A DNA stretch of 64,000 nucleotides, taken from assembly GCA_034506255.1 (NCBI GenBank), contig JAPDPX010000002.1:124001-188000 (forward strand), given 5' to 3'. The position numbers and the translations under genes are program-made. A model generated the notes under the pieces. The model saw nothing but the letters and a program-made list of their open reading frames with translations. It had not been told where the DNA came from and made no database searches. Positions 24,685-36,202 of this stretch are shown here, piece by piece (the first letter of the stretch is position 1; each line of letters opens with the position of its first letter). This DNA comes from a candidate division KSB1 bacterium (lineage in GTDB: Bacteria; Zhuqueibacterota; Zhuqueibacteria; Zhuqueibacterales; Zhuqueibacteraceae).

Positions 24685-26121
24685 ATGAAAGCCTCTGTTC
24701 GCGTACGATTCGCCCCGAGCCCCACGGGGCATTTGCATATCGGCAATGCCCGCACCGCAATTTTGAACTGGCTCTATGCCCGGCACAGCGGCGGCAGTTT
24801 CATTCTGCGCATCGAAGACACCGATGCCGAACGTTCCACCCGCGAATCGGAAAACTCCATCTATGAAGACCTGCGCTGGCTCGGCCTGGACTGGGACGAG
24901 GGCCCGGAGACTGGCGGCGCGTTCGGGCCCTACCGGCAATCGGAGCGGCTGGCGCTTTATCAAGAGTATGCCGGCCAGCTCCTCGCCGCACAAAAGGCCT
25001 ACTACTGTTTTTGCCGCGAAGAGGAACTCGAAGCCGAACGCGAGGCCATCAAAAGCGAGGGCGGCCAGTATCGCTACAGCGGTAAGTGCCGCCTGCTGAC
25101 GCCGGCGCAACAGCAGGCGTTGCGCGAGCGCGGCATGGTCCCGGCCATCCGCTTTCACGTGCCGGCGCGGGCGTTTTCCTTCGTGGATTTGGCGCGCGGC
25201 GAACTGCATTTTCCCGCCAATGCCTTCGGCGATTTTGTCATCGTGCGCTCCGGCGGCCTGCCGACCTACAATTTCGCCTGCGTGGTCGATGATCACCTCA
25301 TGCAAATCTCGCATGTCATTCGTGGCGATGATCACGTCATCAACACCCCCAAGCAGATGGCGCTCTACGAAGCCTTTGGCTGGAGTGCGCCGCAGTTCTG
25401 TCACATCCCCATGATTCTCGGGGAGGATCGCAGCCGCCTCTCCAAGCGGCACGGCGCCACCTCGCTCGATCAGTTCGCCGCCAAGGGCTACCTGCCCCAG
25501 GCGCTGATCAACTTTCTCAGCCTGCTGAGCTGGTCTTCACCCTCCGGCGAGGAAATTCTTTCGATTGAGCAGTTGGTGCGGGAATTCGATTTCAGCCGTC
25601 TCAACAAATCTCCGGCGGTATTCGACACCGTGAAGCTGAACTGGATGAACGGTGTTTATCTGCGCAGACTCACGCCGGAGCAGTTGCTCCAGGCCAGTAT
25701 TCCGTTTCTGCAAAAGGCCGGCTTCAAACTGCCCGCCAGCGAGGTGCTGCAGCGCATGCTGGCGTTGATTCAGGAGAGTCTGGAATATCTCGCGCAGGTG
25801 GTGGAAAAGCTGGAATTCTTTTTTGTCGAGCGCGTGCGCATCACCGAAGGCCAGGCGATTGCCCTGACGCAGACCGAAGCCTCGGAGAAGGTTTACTGGT
25901 CTTTCCTGCGCCAGCTCGAGCTGCAGGAAACCCTCACCGCCGAAGCGTTTCGCAAGATGATGAAAGTGGTCAACAAAGAGACCGGCGTGATGGGCAAGGA
26001 TTTGTGGATGCCGATCCGCGTGGCGCTCACCGGCAACCTGCACGGCCCGGACCTGGCGACCATCGTCGAGATTCTCGGCAAACAGGAAGTGCGCCGGCGC
26101 ATTCTGCAGTTGGTGGAGTGA
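24685..26121 (+). CDS. gltX: glutamyl-tRNA synthetase
   Basis: This 478-residue class I aminoacyl-tRNA synthetase charges tRNA-Glu with glutamate in the cytoplasm. The N-terminus reads VRVRFAPSPTGHLHIGNART with the HIGH-type signature at residues 16-20. The glutamate site RIEDTD, the FGPYRQSERL segment and FACVVDDHLMQISHVIRGDD follow. The KMSKS loop has the common GluRS form SRLSKRHGAT near residue 250. The C-terminal anticodon-binding helical domain is complete, ending QEVRRRILQLVE. Length is typical. Whether the enzyme is discriminating or also charges tRNA-Gln cannot be told from this window. Confidence 0.97.
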   Translation: MKASVRVRFAPSPTGHLHIGNARTAILNWLYARHSGGSFILRIEDTDAERSTRESENSIYEDLRWLGLDWDEGPETGGAFGPYRQSERLALYQEYAGQLLAAQKAYYCFCREEELEAEREAIKSEGGQYRYSGKCRLLTPAQQQALRERGMVPAIRFHVPARAFSFVDLARGELHFPANAFGDFVIVRSGGLPTYNFACVVDDHLMQISHVIRGDDHVINTPKQMALYEAFGWSAPQFCHIPMILGEDRSRLSKRHGATSLDQFAAKGYLPQALINFLSLLSWSSPSGEEILSIEQLVREFDFSRLNKSPAVFDTVKLNWMNGVYLRRLTPEQLLQASIPFLQKAGFKLPASEVLQRMLALIQESLEYLAQVVEKLEFFFVERVRITEGQAIALTQTEASEKVYWSFLRQLELQETLTAEAFRKMMKVVNKETGVMGKDLWMPIRVALTGNLHGPDLATIVEILGKQEVRRRILQLVE

Positions 26122-26220
26122 AGCGGCTGATCCGGCGCAAGGCTGCAGCCTGTGCGGCGGAACACCCGGGCAAAGCCGCGGTGTTGACGTGCCAAAAAAC
26201 GCGACAAGTAACTGGGACCC

Positions 26221-27033
26221 GTGACCGGAACGGCTCTGCAATCCCTCTTTCCTCATCCGCCGGTGTTGCTCGGCATGGTGCATCTCCCCGGCCTGCCGGG
26301 CAGCCCGCATGCCGTGGCTTTCGATGAAGCGATCGCGGCGGCGCTGCAGGATGCGAAGACGCTGCAGAATTGCGGCTTCTCCGGCATTCTCTGCGAAAAC
26401 CTCGGCGATTTCCCCTATTACCCCGATCAAGTGCCGACTGAAACGGTGGCCGCGATGGCGATCATCGCGGATCGCATCAAGGCGTGCTGCAGCCTGCCGG
26501 TGGGGGTGAATGTGCTGCGCAATGACGCGCTCGCAGCCCTGGCAATTGCCACGGCTGCGCGGTTGCAGTTCATTCGAGTCAATGTGCTGGCCGGGACCGC
26601 AGTGACCGATCAGGGCGTGCTCACCGGCAAGGCGCATTTGTTGATGCGTGAGCGCCGGCGACTGGGCGCGCCGCACGTCCAAATCTATGCGGACATTCGC
26701 GTCAAGCATGCCGCACCGCTGGTGGCGCGCGAGCTGGCGCAGGAAGTCGAAGAGTTCTACGACCGCGCGGGTTGTGAGGCGCTGATTGTTTCCGGCACCG
26801 GCAGCGGCAAGGAAGTGGACATTGAATTTCTGCGGGCGGTCAGACAGGCGGCCGGCCAGCGACCGGTGTTGATCGGCAGCGGCCTGCATGCCGGCAACGC
26901 GGTTGCGCTGCTTCGCTTTGCTGACGGCGCGATCGTGGGCAGCTCGATCAAAGTGGGCGGGCAGATTCATCAACGCATCGATCCTCAGCGCGCGGCGGCT
27001 TTGGTGCAGGCCTGCCATCGGGCAGTCCCATAA
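26221..27033 (+). CDS. BtpA/SgcQ-family TIM-barrel protein
   Basis: The 270-residue protein matches the BtpA family: LLGMVHLPGLPGSP at the N-terminus, GFSGILCENLGDFPY, the VGVNVLRND strand, a FIRVNVLAGTAVTDQG segment, VQIYADIRVKHAAPL, then ALIVSGTGSGKEVD and VLIGSGLHAGN. This order of beta-strand motifs fits a phosphate-binding TIM barrel. In cyanobacteria BtpA affects photosystem I; in other bacteria the relatives (SgcQ and others) are thought to act in sugar or nucleoside metabolism. Nothing nearby suggests photosynthesis. The start is a GTG at 26221, consistent with the conserved N-terminus. Confidence 0.85.
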   Translation: MTGTALQSLFPHPPVLLGMVHLPGLPGSPHAVAFDEAIAAALQDAKTLQNCGFSGILCENLGDFPYYPDQVPTETVAAMAIIADRIKACCSLPVGVNVLRNDALAALAIATAARLQFIRVNVLAGTAVTDQGVLTGKAHLLMRERRRLGAPHVQIYADIRVKHAAPLVARELAQEVEEFYDRAGCEALIVSGTGSGKEVDIEFLRAVRQAAGQRPVLIGSGLHAGNAVALLRFADGAIVGSSIKVGGQIHQRIDPQRAAALVQACHRAVP

Positions 27034-27705
27034 ACTGGCTCCCTGTTGATTTGTGTGAATGCAGCATGGCAGGACTCAGACTGCGGGCTCTGCACGAGCG
27101 TGCGTGATGAGCCAACCGCCTGCATGCCGAGTCATGTTTTCTCTCACGAAATGGTTCGCCGTGATTTTCAGGGGTGTGTGGTTTCGTGGTAGGTTTGCGG
27201 TGCTGCCGCGTTCCATGTGCAAGGCACACCCCGCCGGCCGTGTTGATCAAATGACTTCCGTCCCGCCACGATGAATTATCCCCACCGTTCGGCATAGAAC
27301 GCGGGTATTCCATTTTCCCCCGACCGGCGCACGAATCGCCCGGTCGTTGATGATCCCTCCCACAAAGCTCGCAGGAAACCCTGATCATCGGTGCCGGCCT
27401 CGATGCATTTCGCCCGCAATTCACGCGCGCCTCGCAAGGCCATCCCAGGCTTCGCAAAACAGCATATCACCTGGTTCGAGCCGGGCGCTTCCGGATAGCG
27501 TGAGCGCGGCCGTGGTGCTTGGCTTTATCTCAACGCCCAAGGCACGCCAGGGCTGACTTGTGTGGTGGTGCCGGATAAAAAGTTTCGCGACGGTTTTGCT
27601 GTTGGCGAGTGACGCCTCAATCGCCGCACCATGCGAGAGGGATTTGTCGCTTGGGATGGGGGCGATGCCGCGCAGAAGGGCACTGCAGGGGAGAGAGAAA
27701 ATTGT
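27034..27705. other. intergenic region, possible gene debris
   Basis: This 672-base gap lies between the BtpA gene and the convergent tyrA gene. 27120-27200 has words similar to the dispersed repeat (TTTTCTCTCACGAAATGG and TTTCGTGGTAGG), possibly a diverged copy. From 27511 to 27612 one plus-strand frame reads like real protein (RGAWLYLNAQGTPGL and VVVPDKKFRDGFAVGE) but has a stop just upstream and no start, so it may be a remnant of a lost gene that I cannot identify. Confidence 0.35.
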
Positions 27706-28602
27706 TCAAAAAGATTTTTGATTTTCGATCGGGGAGGGTTGCTTGAACAACGTGTGCCGTTTGTTCGCGAGAGTTGCCAGGATCGTGTGTAACGTGAACT
27801 CTTCTTCATTGGTCATGAGATCGGCGAACTCGCTCAACTGGCGCGCGCTTGCCCGCAACGCCTCGGTAACATTCGCACGATTCGTCATCAAAATATCGAG
27901 CATCATCGTCGTGTTGCTGGCGGCCAGCCGCGAGGTGTCCTGAAAGCCGCTTGCCGCCAAAGTGAAGAGCAAATCCTCGTCGCGTGCCTGTTCGTTGGCA
28001 ACCCGCATCAAAGCGGCCGCCAGGAGATAGGGCAAATGACTGGTGGTCGCCAGAATTCGATCATGCCGTTCCGCCTCCACAATGAGCGGACGTGCCCCGG
28101 TGCGTTGCACCAGCCTTTGCGCATGCGCGAGCGTCGCGGCCGAAGTGCGCGCCAGGGGTGACAAGGCGAAGACCGCGTTTTGAAATAATTTTGCATCCGC
28201 CGAAGCAAACCCCGCTGTTTCTTTGCCGCACAGGGGATGCCCGCCAATAACCTGAAGATGCGCCGGCAGTCCGTTCATTGCTTGCACGATGTCGCGTTTC
28301 GTTGAGCCCAGGTCCATCACCAGCGCGCCGGCCCGCGCCAGTGCGCCCACACGCGGTAACAGTTCGATGATGGTTCGCACCGGCGTGGCCAGAATGATGA
28401 CATCGGCTTGCGTGACCGCGCCCAAATCCGGCACGGCCTCGAGGCCGCGCGCGCGGGCATGCGCACACGTCTTTGGATTGTGATCCACCGCCAGGATCCT
28501 TTGACCGACCTGGCGTTCACGCAACGCCAACGCCAGCGAACCGCCCATCAACCCGATGCCAACGATGGCGATGACCTGCTGCTCAAACGCATCTTCCGTC
28601 AT
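27706..28602 (-). CDS. tyrA: prephenate dehydrogenase
   Basis: This 298-residue monofunctional TyrA oxidises prephenate to 4-hydroxyphenylpyruvate with NAD(P)+. The dinucleotide-binding motif VGIGLMGGSLALALRER starts near residue 13. It is followed by DLGSTKRDIVQAM, GGHPLCGKETAGFASA with the conserved G-H-P-x-C-G-x-E, and TTSHLPYLLAAAL with the catalytic histidine region. There is no ACT domain and no chorismate mutase fusion. The start at 28602 places the Rossmann motif correctly and leaves 13 bases to the upstream aroF stop. It is the last gene of the aromatic operon. Confidence 0.93.
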   Translation of the reverse strand: MTEDAFEQQVIAIVGIGLMGGSLALALRERQVGQRILAVDHNPKTCAHARARGLEAVPDLGAVTQADVIILATPVRTIIELLPRVGALARAGALVMDLGSTKRDIVQAMNGLPAHLQVIGGHPLCGKETAGFASADAKLFQNAVFALSPLARTSAATLAHAQRLVQRTGARPLIVEAERHDRILATTSHLPYLLAAALMRVANEQARDEDLLFTLAASGFQDTSRLAASNTTMMLDILMTNRANVTEALRASARQLSEFADLMTNEEEFTLHTILATLANKRHTLFKQPSPIENQKSF

Positions 28603-28615
28603 TCCTCTACCCCTG

Positions 28616-29629
28616 TTACACACTGCGTTCAACCGCCTGCGCCACGCGCCGCACCTGCTCCAGCAGGCGCGCAAAATTTTCCGGCTTGAGCGATTGCGCC
28701 CCGTCGCTCAAAGCCCGTGCGGGATCGTGATGCACTTCGACCAGCAAACCATCCGCGCCCGCCGCAATCGCGGCGCGCGCAATGGGCGTCACCAACTCCC
28801 AGTGGCCGGTGCCGTGACTGGGATCGGCGATGACCGGCAAATGCGTGAGTGATTTGAGCACCGGGAGCGCATTGACATCAAACGTGTTGCGCGTGGCAGT
28901 TTCAAAGGTGCGAATGCCGCGTTCGCACAGGAGCACGCGTGTGTTGCCGTGCGACAGAATATACTCCGCCGCCATCAACAACTCCTCAATGGTGGACATC
29001 AAACCGCGTTTGAGCAGGACCGGTTTTTGAATTTCGCCCACGGCGTGCAGGAGGGCATAATTTTGCATATTGCGCGCACCGATTTGCAAAATATCGGCGT
29101 ACTGCGCCACGAGCGTCACCTCTGGCGGCGACATCACCTCCGTGATGATGGGGAGATGAAATGCCTCGCGCGCTTCCTGCAGGAGTTCCAGCCCCTTGAG
29201 TCCCAGACCTTGAAAGGCGTAGGGTGAAGTGCGCGGTTTGAAAGCGCCCCCGCGCAAAATGTGTGCGCCCGCCTGCTTCACCGCCGCCGCCGTCTCCAGC
29301 AATTGCTCACGCGACTCGACGGAACAAGGGCCCGCCATCACAATGATTTGCCTGTCCCCGATGGCCAGGCCATTGATCTTGACAATGGAATCGTCCGGGT
29401 GAAAATCGCGCGAAGCGAGTTTGAACGGATGCAGGATGCGCACGGCGCGTTCCACTCCCTCCAGCAACTCAAAAGATTCCGGCTCAATCGGACGCTCATC
29501 GCCAATGACACCGATGATGGTGCGCTCTTCGCCCTGCGAGAGGTGGGCCCGGTAGCCCAGTGTTGCGATGTGGCGTACCACGCGTTGGATTTGTTCGTGC
29601 GTCGCATGATGCTTCATGACAATTACCAT
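28616..29629 (-). CDS. aroF: 3-deoxy-7-phosphoheptulonate (DAHP) synthase, with N-terminal regulatory domain
   Basis: This 337-residue enzyme condenses phosphoenolpyruvate and erythrose 4-phosphate, the first step of the shikimate pathway. The N-terminal 70 or so residues ([18 protein letters not shown] to IIGVIGDE) form a ferredoxin-like regulatory domain, as in the Thermotoga enzyme, where tyrosine or phenylalanine inhibits. The barrel carries [49 protein letters not shown] and [15 protein letters not shown] lies about nine bases upstream of the ATG at 29629, which fixes the start over a longer frame. It lies 17 bases after pheA, within the operon. Confidence 0.94.
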   Translation of the reverse strand: MVIVMKHHATHEQIQRVVRHIATLGYRAHLSQGEERTIIGVIGDERPIEPESFELLEGVERAVRILHPFKLASRDFHPDDSIVKINGLAIGDRQIIVMAGPCSVESREQLLETAAAVKQAGAHILRGGAFKPRTSPYAFQGLGLKGLELLQEAREAFHLPIITEVMSPPEVTLVAQYADILQIGARNMQNYALLHAVGEIQKPVLLKRGLMSTIEELLMAAEYILSHGNTRVLLCERGIRTFETATRNTFDVNALPVLKSLTHLPVIADPSHGTGHWELVTPIARAAIAAGADGLLVEVHHDPARALSDGAQSLKPENFARLLEQVRRVAQAVERSV

Positions 29630-29646
29630 AAATGGTTTTTCCTCCT

Positions 29647-30453
29647 TTACCCGGCGGGATATGAACCCAGTACTTTGAGAAAGGAACTTTTGCTCAACAA
29701 GTTCACGAGGGCGTCGCGGCATGGGGGATCGCTCCAATGTCCTTCAAAGTCGAGATAAAAGACGTAATGCCAGGGCACCCGGCGATCGGGGCGCGATTCG
29801 ATTTTGGTGAGACTGATGCCGCGGGAAGCAAACTCCCCCAAACAATTGTAGAGCGCGCCCGGGAGGTGACGGGTGGCAAAGACGATGGAAGTTTTCGATT
29901 TCTCGGCGCGCGGCGGTTCATCCGGTGCGATGACGAAAAAGCGCGTGAGGTTGTGGGATAAATCCTGGACGTTGCGCGCAAGAACCTCCAGGCCGTACAA
30001 CCGTGCCGCGGTCTCGCTCGCAATCACCGCTGCCTCTTTGTGCGGGGTCCGGGCCAATTGTTTCGCCGCGCCCGCGGTATCGTAGGCGACAACCGCTTCC
30101 CAATGATGTTCGGCAATAAAACGTTCACATTGAGCAAGGGCCTGGGGGTGTGAATGCACCCGTCGAATATCCGCGAGAGTGGTCCCGTTGTTTGCCAAAA
30201 GTGCGTGCCGCACGCGAAAGATGACTTCGCGCGCAATTTTGAGATCATGATCCAGCAAGAGATCATAAGACTGGGTGATCGCGCCCGCCGTCGAATTCTC
30301 GATCGGCAACATTCCGAGCTCGGCCACGCCGGTCTCCACCGCCTGAAAAATTTCATTGAAAGAGGTGCACGCCCGTGTGGGCGTCTCCGGCCCAAAGGTT
30401 TCAAAGATGGCTTCCTGGGAATACGCACCGTTCTCACCCTGAAAAGCAATCAT
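29647..30453 (-). CDS. pheA: prephenate dehydratase with C-terminal ACT domain
   Basis: The 268-residue protein converts prephenate to phenylpyruvate for phenylalanine synthesis. The catalytic half starts [15 protein letters not shown] and contains [18 protein letters not shown], the [14 protein letters not shown] segment and [12 protein letters not shown] with the T-R-F signature. The C-terminal ACT domain has the [17 protein letters not shown] helix and the ESRP motif ([17 protein letters not shown]), which bind phenylalanine for feedback inhibition. No chorismate mutase domain is fused. The ATG at 30453 overlaps the chorismate mutase stop as ATGA. Confidence 0.95.
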   Translation of the reverse strand: MIAFQGENGAYSQEAIFETFGPETPTRACTSFNEIFQAVETGVAELGMLPIENSTAGAITQSYDLLLDHDLKIAREVIFRVRHALLANNGTTLADIRRVHSHPQALAQCERFIAEHHWEAVVAYDTAGAAKQLARTPHKEAAVIASETAARLYGLEVLARNVQDLSHNLTRFFVIAPDEPPRAEKSKTSIVFATRHLPGALYNCLGEFASRGISLTKIESRPDRRVPWHYVFYLDFEGHWSDPPCRDALVNLLSKSSFLKVLGSYPAG

Positions 30454-30824
30454 CGTGTTTGTTCCTCGACCCAATCGGAGCGCAAATGTTTTGCCTCGCG
30501 CAGGTAAATGTGTCGCAGATCGCTGATCGTCCGCTCCGTTTCGCAGTGCATCATCACCCGAATGCAGCGCGGCACATCTTGCGCGATCCGCGGAGCCTGT
30601 GTGTCAAGCAAAGCCACGCAGGTCCACCCCAGCTCACGTGCGGCGCGTGCCGGGAAAGCTGCGTCCAAATCCGGCGTCATGGTGAACCAAACGCTGACAA
30701 TGTCCGCGACCGTGAGTTGATTGGCTTGAACGATGGCAAGCAGAAGTTCGCGGGTGGCATCCAGGATGGCTTCGCAGGTATTGGCGTTGGCAGTAGTCGC
30801 ACCACGAATGGCACGAATGGGCAT
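30450..30824 (-). CDS. aroH: monofunctional chorismate mutase, AroH class
   Basis: This 124-residue protein belongs to the AroH class of pseudo-alpha/beta-barrel chorismate mutases, which rearrange chorismate to prephenate. It begins MPIRAIRGATTANANT with the conserved R-A-I-R-G-A-T-T. It continues with LTVADIVSVWFTMTPDLDAAFP and GWTCVALLDTQ, ending with IRVMMHCETE near the active site. It feeds pheA and tyrA, both in the same operon. The start at 30824 is chosen from the family N-terminus. As first gene of the operon its promoter should lie in the AT-richer gap upstream. Confidence 0.94.
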   Translation of the reverse strand: MPIRAIRGATTANANTCEAILDATRELLLAIVQANQLTVADIVSVWFTMTPDLDAAFPARAARELGWTCVALLDTQAPRIAQDVPRCIRVMMHCETERTISDLRHIYLREAKHLRSDWVEEQTR

Positions 30825-31766
30825 GGCACTCCTTCTGAACACAATAATTCAGTCTGTTTTCATTTCAGGGTGGGCTTGTTCCCCGTCAGACAAGCCGCGT
30901 TCTTGCACGTGGGAAAACCGGCAGCGCGCAAATCGGTCACGGGAATCCTTCCTGAGCAGGAACGAAAAAACGGTTCTGCAGTGACCGCTGTTGGTAAATG
31001 CATGGTGATGAGGCCAGAAGGCATTTGATCAGATCGCCCGGGAACGTATGCTTTGCATTTTGGAATTCGTGCTGCAGTAAGACCCCCAAAAAATTTGAGC
31101 AAGCCATTTTGGGTGAAAAACACTGCCTCTTCCGGACAGGAGATGAACGTTCTCAAAAGGAAATTTTTTTATAAAAAAATGGGAGAAAAGCATGATTCAT
31201 CTATCAAAGGGTTACCTCAAAAAGCGTTCTCTTGCAATGCCTGTGGTCTGAGTCCGTCACTCGTAACCCATAAAAAAACCGAAAAAGCTTCCATGTTTTC
31301 AGCTTGTAATGCATAAAAATAGTAATATTCGTTTATAAATTCAATCACTTTGCATTTGTTAAGAGATTTCTCATAGTTAAATCAAGCAATGTGGCTTTAG
31401 ACCATTTTGATCTCTGGACAAATAATCACCTTTTAAAAACATCTCCATAAGGCGGAAAAATTTTCCACCTGCTATTGTGAGTGAGATTGACTGGGTTCCT
31501 CTGTCTGCTTTTTTGTGCCAGCATGTTAGAAACGGACGATAACTTATAAAAATAACGGTATCGCGATATTTTTCTTGTAGAATGTCAATTTTTTAGCATT
31601 ATAATTTTCATCATTATGGCTTTGAAAGCAAAAATTAAAATTACACCTTGTGATCAGCAAGCTCTAACCGTCATTTTGATTGGTCTGATTTTGCCTGAAA
31701 AACCTTTAAAAAAATTGAAGCCTTATAGAATTTGTCAATTTGTCATACAAGCTGCCAACAATCCTC
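30825..31766. other. AT-rich island between the aromatic operon and groES
   Basis: No gene is convincing here. From about 31030 the sequence changes sharply to roughly 65 percent AT, with many A and T runs, up to the groES promoter. The translated frames lack domains, starts with ribosome binding sites, and the local codon bias. It must contain the divergent promoter of the aromatic operon at its left end. A near-perfect inverted repeat, GGCGGAAAAATTTTCCACC, lies near 31451-31469. Confidence 0.55.
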
Positions 31767-31794
31767 TTGACATTTAAGATGAGAATTATAAATT
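31767..31794 (+). promoter_or_regulatory. sigma-70-like promoter of groES-groEL
   Basis: TTGACA at 31767-31772 is a perfect -35 box; a -10-like TAAATT follows at 31789-31794 after 16 bases, overlapping an AT-rich TTATAAATT. It lies just upstream of the CIRCE operator, which is where a vegetative groE promoter is expected. The -10 assignment is less certain than the -35. Confidence 0.6.
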
Positions 31795-31805
31795 GGAGCC
31801 AACTT

Positions 31806-31832
31806 TTAGCACTCATATGAAATGAGTGCTAA
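31806..31832 (+). promoter_or_regulatory. CIRCE operator (HrcA binding site)
   Basis: A perfect CIRCE element: TTAGCACTC (31806-31814), nine spacer bases, GAGTGCTAA (31824-31832). HrcA represses groE operons by binding this inverted repeat and is released on heat shock. It sits 60 bases upstream of groES. hrcA itself is not in the window. Confidence 0.97.
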
Positions 31833-31892
31833 CAAGTTCGACGAGAAAGTACCGTTCTATTCGGACCTTTTACCTTTCAAGGAGGCAAAGTT

Positions 31893-32177
31893 ATGAATAT
31901 TAAACCACTGGCTGATCGCGTGGTGATCAAGCCAATTGAGCAGGAAGAGAAGAAAGTCGGCGGTATCATCATTCCCGACACGGCGAAAGAGAAGCCAATG
32001 CAAGGAGAGGTAGTGGCTGTTGGACCGGGTAAAATCTCGGATTCGGGCCAGAAGATGGCGATGGAAGTGAAGAAGGGCGACAAGGTTCTGTATGGGAAAT
32101 ACTCCGGCACGGAAGTGACGGTGGATGGTACGGACTATCTGATCATGCGTGAAAGCGACATCCTGGCCATTTTGTAA
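31893..32177 (+). CDS. groES: co-chaperonin GroES
   Basis: The 94-residue protein is a full-length Cpn10, the heptameric lid of GroEL. It starts [20 protein letters not shown] and has the mobile loop [16 protein letters not shown], the VVAVGPGK strand, [16 protein letters not shown] and the terminal [19 protein letters not shown] lies about nine bases before the ATG. It is the first gene of a heat-shock operon under CIRCE, with groEL 48 bases downstream. Confidence 0.98.
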   Translation: MNIKPLADRVVIKPIEQEEKKVGGIIIPDTAKEKPMQGEVVAVGPGKISDSGQKMAMEVKKGDKVLYGKYSGTEVTVDGTDYLIMRESDILAIL

Positions 32178-33857
<1,680 letters not shown>

Positions 33858-33900
33858 TCCCCTGCAGCCCTGCGCCTGCCGGTCAATACCACCCGAAAAC

Positions 33901-33936
33901 AAAAGCCGGTCTCTCTCACGAGAGCCGGCTTTTTTG
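33901..33936 (+). terminator. intrinsic terminator of groES-groEL
   Basis: AAAAGCCGG, then CTCTC, a short loop, GAGAG and CCGGCTTTTTT form a stem of about 14 pairs with a T6 tail at 33930-33935. The A run on the left makes it potentially bidirectional, but the convergent transketolase ends 250 bases away. Confidence 0.9.
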
Positions 33937-34189
33937 TTGCAGAGGCAGACCCCGGCATAAAAACACTGCATCATTGTTCCGCCACGGCCGGGTCGTGGCT
34001 TTTAAGCGCCCTGCTGTGAAGTTCAAGGCCGGACATGAGCCGTTGCAAATCTCAGAGGGGAAACTGGCATCCCCAGCAGCAGGCCCAGCGCCGTTGTCGG
34101 TTCTCCCGCGAGCAGCAGTCACTCCGCACGCACGCCCTTCTTCCCCCGCATGATCGAGTCAATCCTGAAAATCTTGCCCAACATGGCCT
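33937..34189. other. spacer between convergent groEL and transketolase
   Basis: After the groEL terminator there is no gene, repeat or RNA structure that I can support. Short frames here have no starts with ribosome binding sites. Confidence 0.4.
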
Positions 34190-36202
34190 TCAAGTCAGCA
34201 GCGCCAGCGCGCGCGTCACGATGTTTTCCACGGTGAAACCGTAGGCTTTCATGACCGCCGCCACCGGCGCCGAAGCACCATAGCGGTGGTCAATGGTGAC
34301 CGTGCTGCCGTGCGGTCCGATATATTTGTGCCAACCGAGGCTGATGCCGCTTTCAACTGCCAGGCGTGCCGTCGCCTCCGGCGGCAGCACCTCCTCACGA
34401 TAGCTTTGCGGCTGCGCTTCGAACAGCTCCCATGAGGGCATGCTGATCACCCGCACTGCCAGGCCGCGTTCATTCAGTTGTTGCGCCGCCTGCCAGGTGG
34501 GCCAGACTTCGCTGCCCGAAGCGATCAGGATAATTCGCGGCGTGCCGATTTTCGACTCCCACAAAATATAGGCTCCGCGCTGCAGGCCGGCGGCGGCGGA
34601 GCAGCGCGAACGGTCGAGCGTGGGCACGTCCTGGCGGGTGAGGGCGAGGGCGACCGGTCCTTCGCGGTGCCGAATCGCGAAGCGCCAGGCCTCGGCGGTT
34701 TCATTGGCATCACACGGCCGCAGGAAGATCAGTTTCGGAATGGCGCGCAACGCGGCAAAATGCTCGATGGGTTGATGCGTGGGACCGTCTTCGCCCAGGC
34801 CGATGCTGTCATGTGTGAAGACATAGATTACCGGCAGCTCGCTGAGGGCCGCCAGACGAATGGCGGGGCGCATGTAGTCGGAGAATACCAGAAATGTGCC
34901 GGCATACGGCCGCAGACCCCCGTGCAGGGCAATGCCGTTACAGATGCTGCCCATGGCATGCTCGCGCACGCCAAAGCGCAGATTGCGGCCGGTGCGATGC
35001 TCGGGGCCAAAATCTTTTTCCTGAGTGATCAGAGTTTTGGTGCTGGGCGCGAGGTCCGCCGAGCCGCCCAGCAATTCCGGCAGGCGGGCGGCAATGGCAT
35101 TCAGCACTTTGCCGCTCGCCACCCGTGTGGCCATGCCTTTGGCGTCCGCCGGAAAAATTGGAATGTCCTGGTCCCAGCCGGCAGGCAACTCGCCGGCCAT
35201 CACGCGCTTGAAGCGCGCCGCCAACTCGGGAAAGGCCTGTTCATACGCCGCAAATTTCTGCCGCCACGCCTCTTCCGCCTCCCGGCCGCGGGCCAAAGCT
35301 TTGCGAAAGTGCTGCACCGCGGCCTCGGGCAAATGAAAGGCCTCATTCTCCGGCCAGCCATAAGCACGCTTGGTGAGCACCACTTCCTCCCTGCCCAGCG
35401 GTTCCCCGTGCACGGCGGCAGTGTCCTGTTTGTTGGGACTGCCATAGCCGATGTGGGTGCGTACGATGATCAGCGAGGGCTGGTCGGTGTGTGCGCGCGC
35501 CCCTGCCAGGGCTTTTTCAAGCGCAGTCAGGTCATTGCCATCCGTCACGGTCTGCACGTGCCAGCCATAGGCGGCAAAACGCAGGGCACGATCTTCCGTG
35601 AAAGTGAGGTCGGTGCTGCCCTCGATCGAGATGCGGTTGTCATCGTAGAGATAGATCAGTTTGCCCAGGCGCAGGTGGCCTGCCAGGGACGCCGCCTCCG
35701 CAGCCACGCCTTCCATCAGGTCGCCGTCGCTGACAAGGGCATAGGTGTAGTGATTCACGATTTCGAAGCCGGGACGATTGAACACGGCGGCAAGATGGGC
35801 TTCGGCAATCGCCATGCCCACGCCATTACCAAAGCCCTGGCCCAGTGGCCCAGTGGTAGTTTCAACGCCGGGCGTAAGACCGTGCTCAGGATGGCCGGGC
35901 GTTTTGCTGCCGAGCTGCCGGAAATTTTGCAGGTCGCTGAGCGACACGTCATAGCCGGTGAGATGCAGCAGGCTGTAGAGCAGCATCGAGCCGTGGCCCG
36001 CCGAGAGGACAAAGCGGTCACGATCAGGCCAGTGAGGATTGGCGGGGTTGTGCTTGAGGAAACGATCCCACAGCACATAGGCCATGGTGGCAGCGCCCAT
36101 GGGCAGTCCGGGATGGCCGCTGTTGGCCTTCTGAATCGCGTCAATCGCGAGGGTGCGAATGGTATTGATACAGAGCAGATCGAGCGGGGAAGGATCAGCC
36201 AT
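34190..36202 (-). CDS. tkt: transketolase
   Basis: The 670-residue thiamine diphosphate enzyme transfers two-carbon units between sugar phosphates in the pentose phosphate pathway. It also makes erythrose 4-phosphate for the aromatic operon encoded nearby. It starts [20 protein letters not shown] and has [14 protein letters not shown], the cofactor-binding [19 protein letters not shown] with DDNRISIEG, the central FGVREHAMG with the catalytic glutamate, and [16 protein letters not shown]. The C-terminal domain is complete. The start at 36202 is fixed by the family N-terminus; the in-frame extension upstream is Arg/Ala-rich and not conserved-looking. Confidence 0.96.
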   Translation of the reverse strand: MADPSPLDLLCINTIRTLAIDAIQKANSGHPGLPMGAATMAYVLWDRFLKHNPANPHWPDRDRFVLSAGHGSMLLYSLLHLTGYDVSLSDLQNFRQLGSKTPGHPEHGLTPGVETTTGPLGQGFGNGVGMAIAEAHLAAVFNRPGFEIVNHYTYALVSDGDLMEGVAAEAASLAGHLRLGKLIYLYDDNRISIEGSTDLTFTEDRALRFAAYGWHVQTVTDGNDLTALEKALAGARAHTDQPSLIIVRTHIGYGSPNKQDTAAVHGEPLGREEVVLTKRAYGWPENEAFHLPEAAVQHFRKALARGREAEEAWRQKFAAYEQAFPELAARFKRVMAGELPAGWDQDIPIFPADAKGMATRVASGKVLNAIAARLPELLGGSADLAPSTKTLITQEKDFGPEHRTGRNLRFGVREHAMGSICNGIALHGGLRPYAGTFLVFSDYMRPAIRLAALSELPVIYVFTHDSIGLGEDGPTHQPIEHFAALRAIPKLIFLRPCDANETAEAWRFAIRHREGPVALALTRQDVPTLDRSRCSAAAGLQRGAYILWESKIGTPRIILIASGSEVWPTWQAAQQLNERGLAVRVISMPSWELFEAQPQSYREEVLPPEATARLAVESGISLGWHKYIGPHGSTVTIDHRYGASAPVAAVMKAYGFTVENIVTRALALLT

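Noticed and set aside
26221..27033. Reading the BtpA-family gene as evidence of photosynthesis
   Set aside because: The family is widespread in non-photosynthetic bacteria and no other photosynthesis gene is present.
27276..27470. A 64-residue minus-strand frame reading MICCFAKPGMALRGARELRA
   Set aside because: The frame looks mildly protein-like, but there is no start signal and no recognised family, and a plus-strand frame nearby looks equally coding. I kept only a note on possible gene debris.
27460..27500. A GGTTCGAGCC word resembling a tRNA T-arm
   Set aside because: The five-base arms pair, but no upstream cloverleaf or 7-base acceptor stem fits.
31053..31316. An 87-residue plus-strand frame in the AT-rich island
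   Set aside because: Amino-acid content simply mirrors A runs (Lys/Phe-rich), there is no start signal, and it does not match any family.
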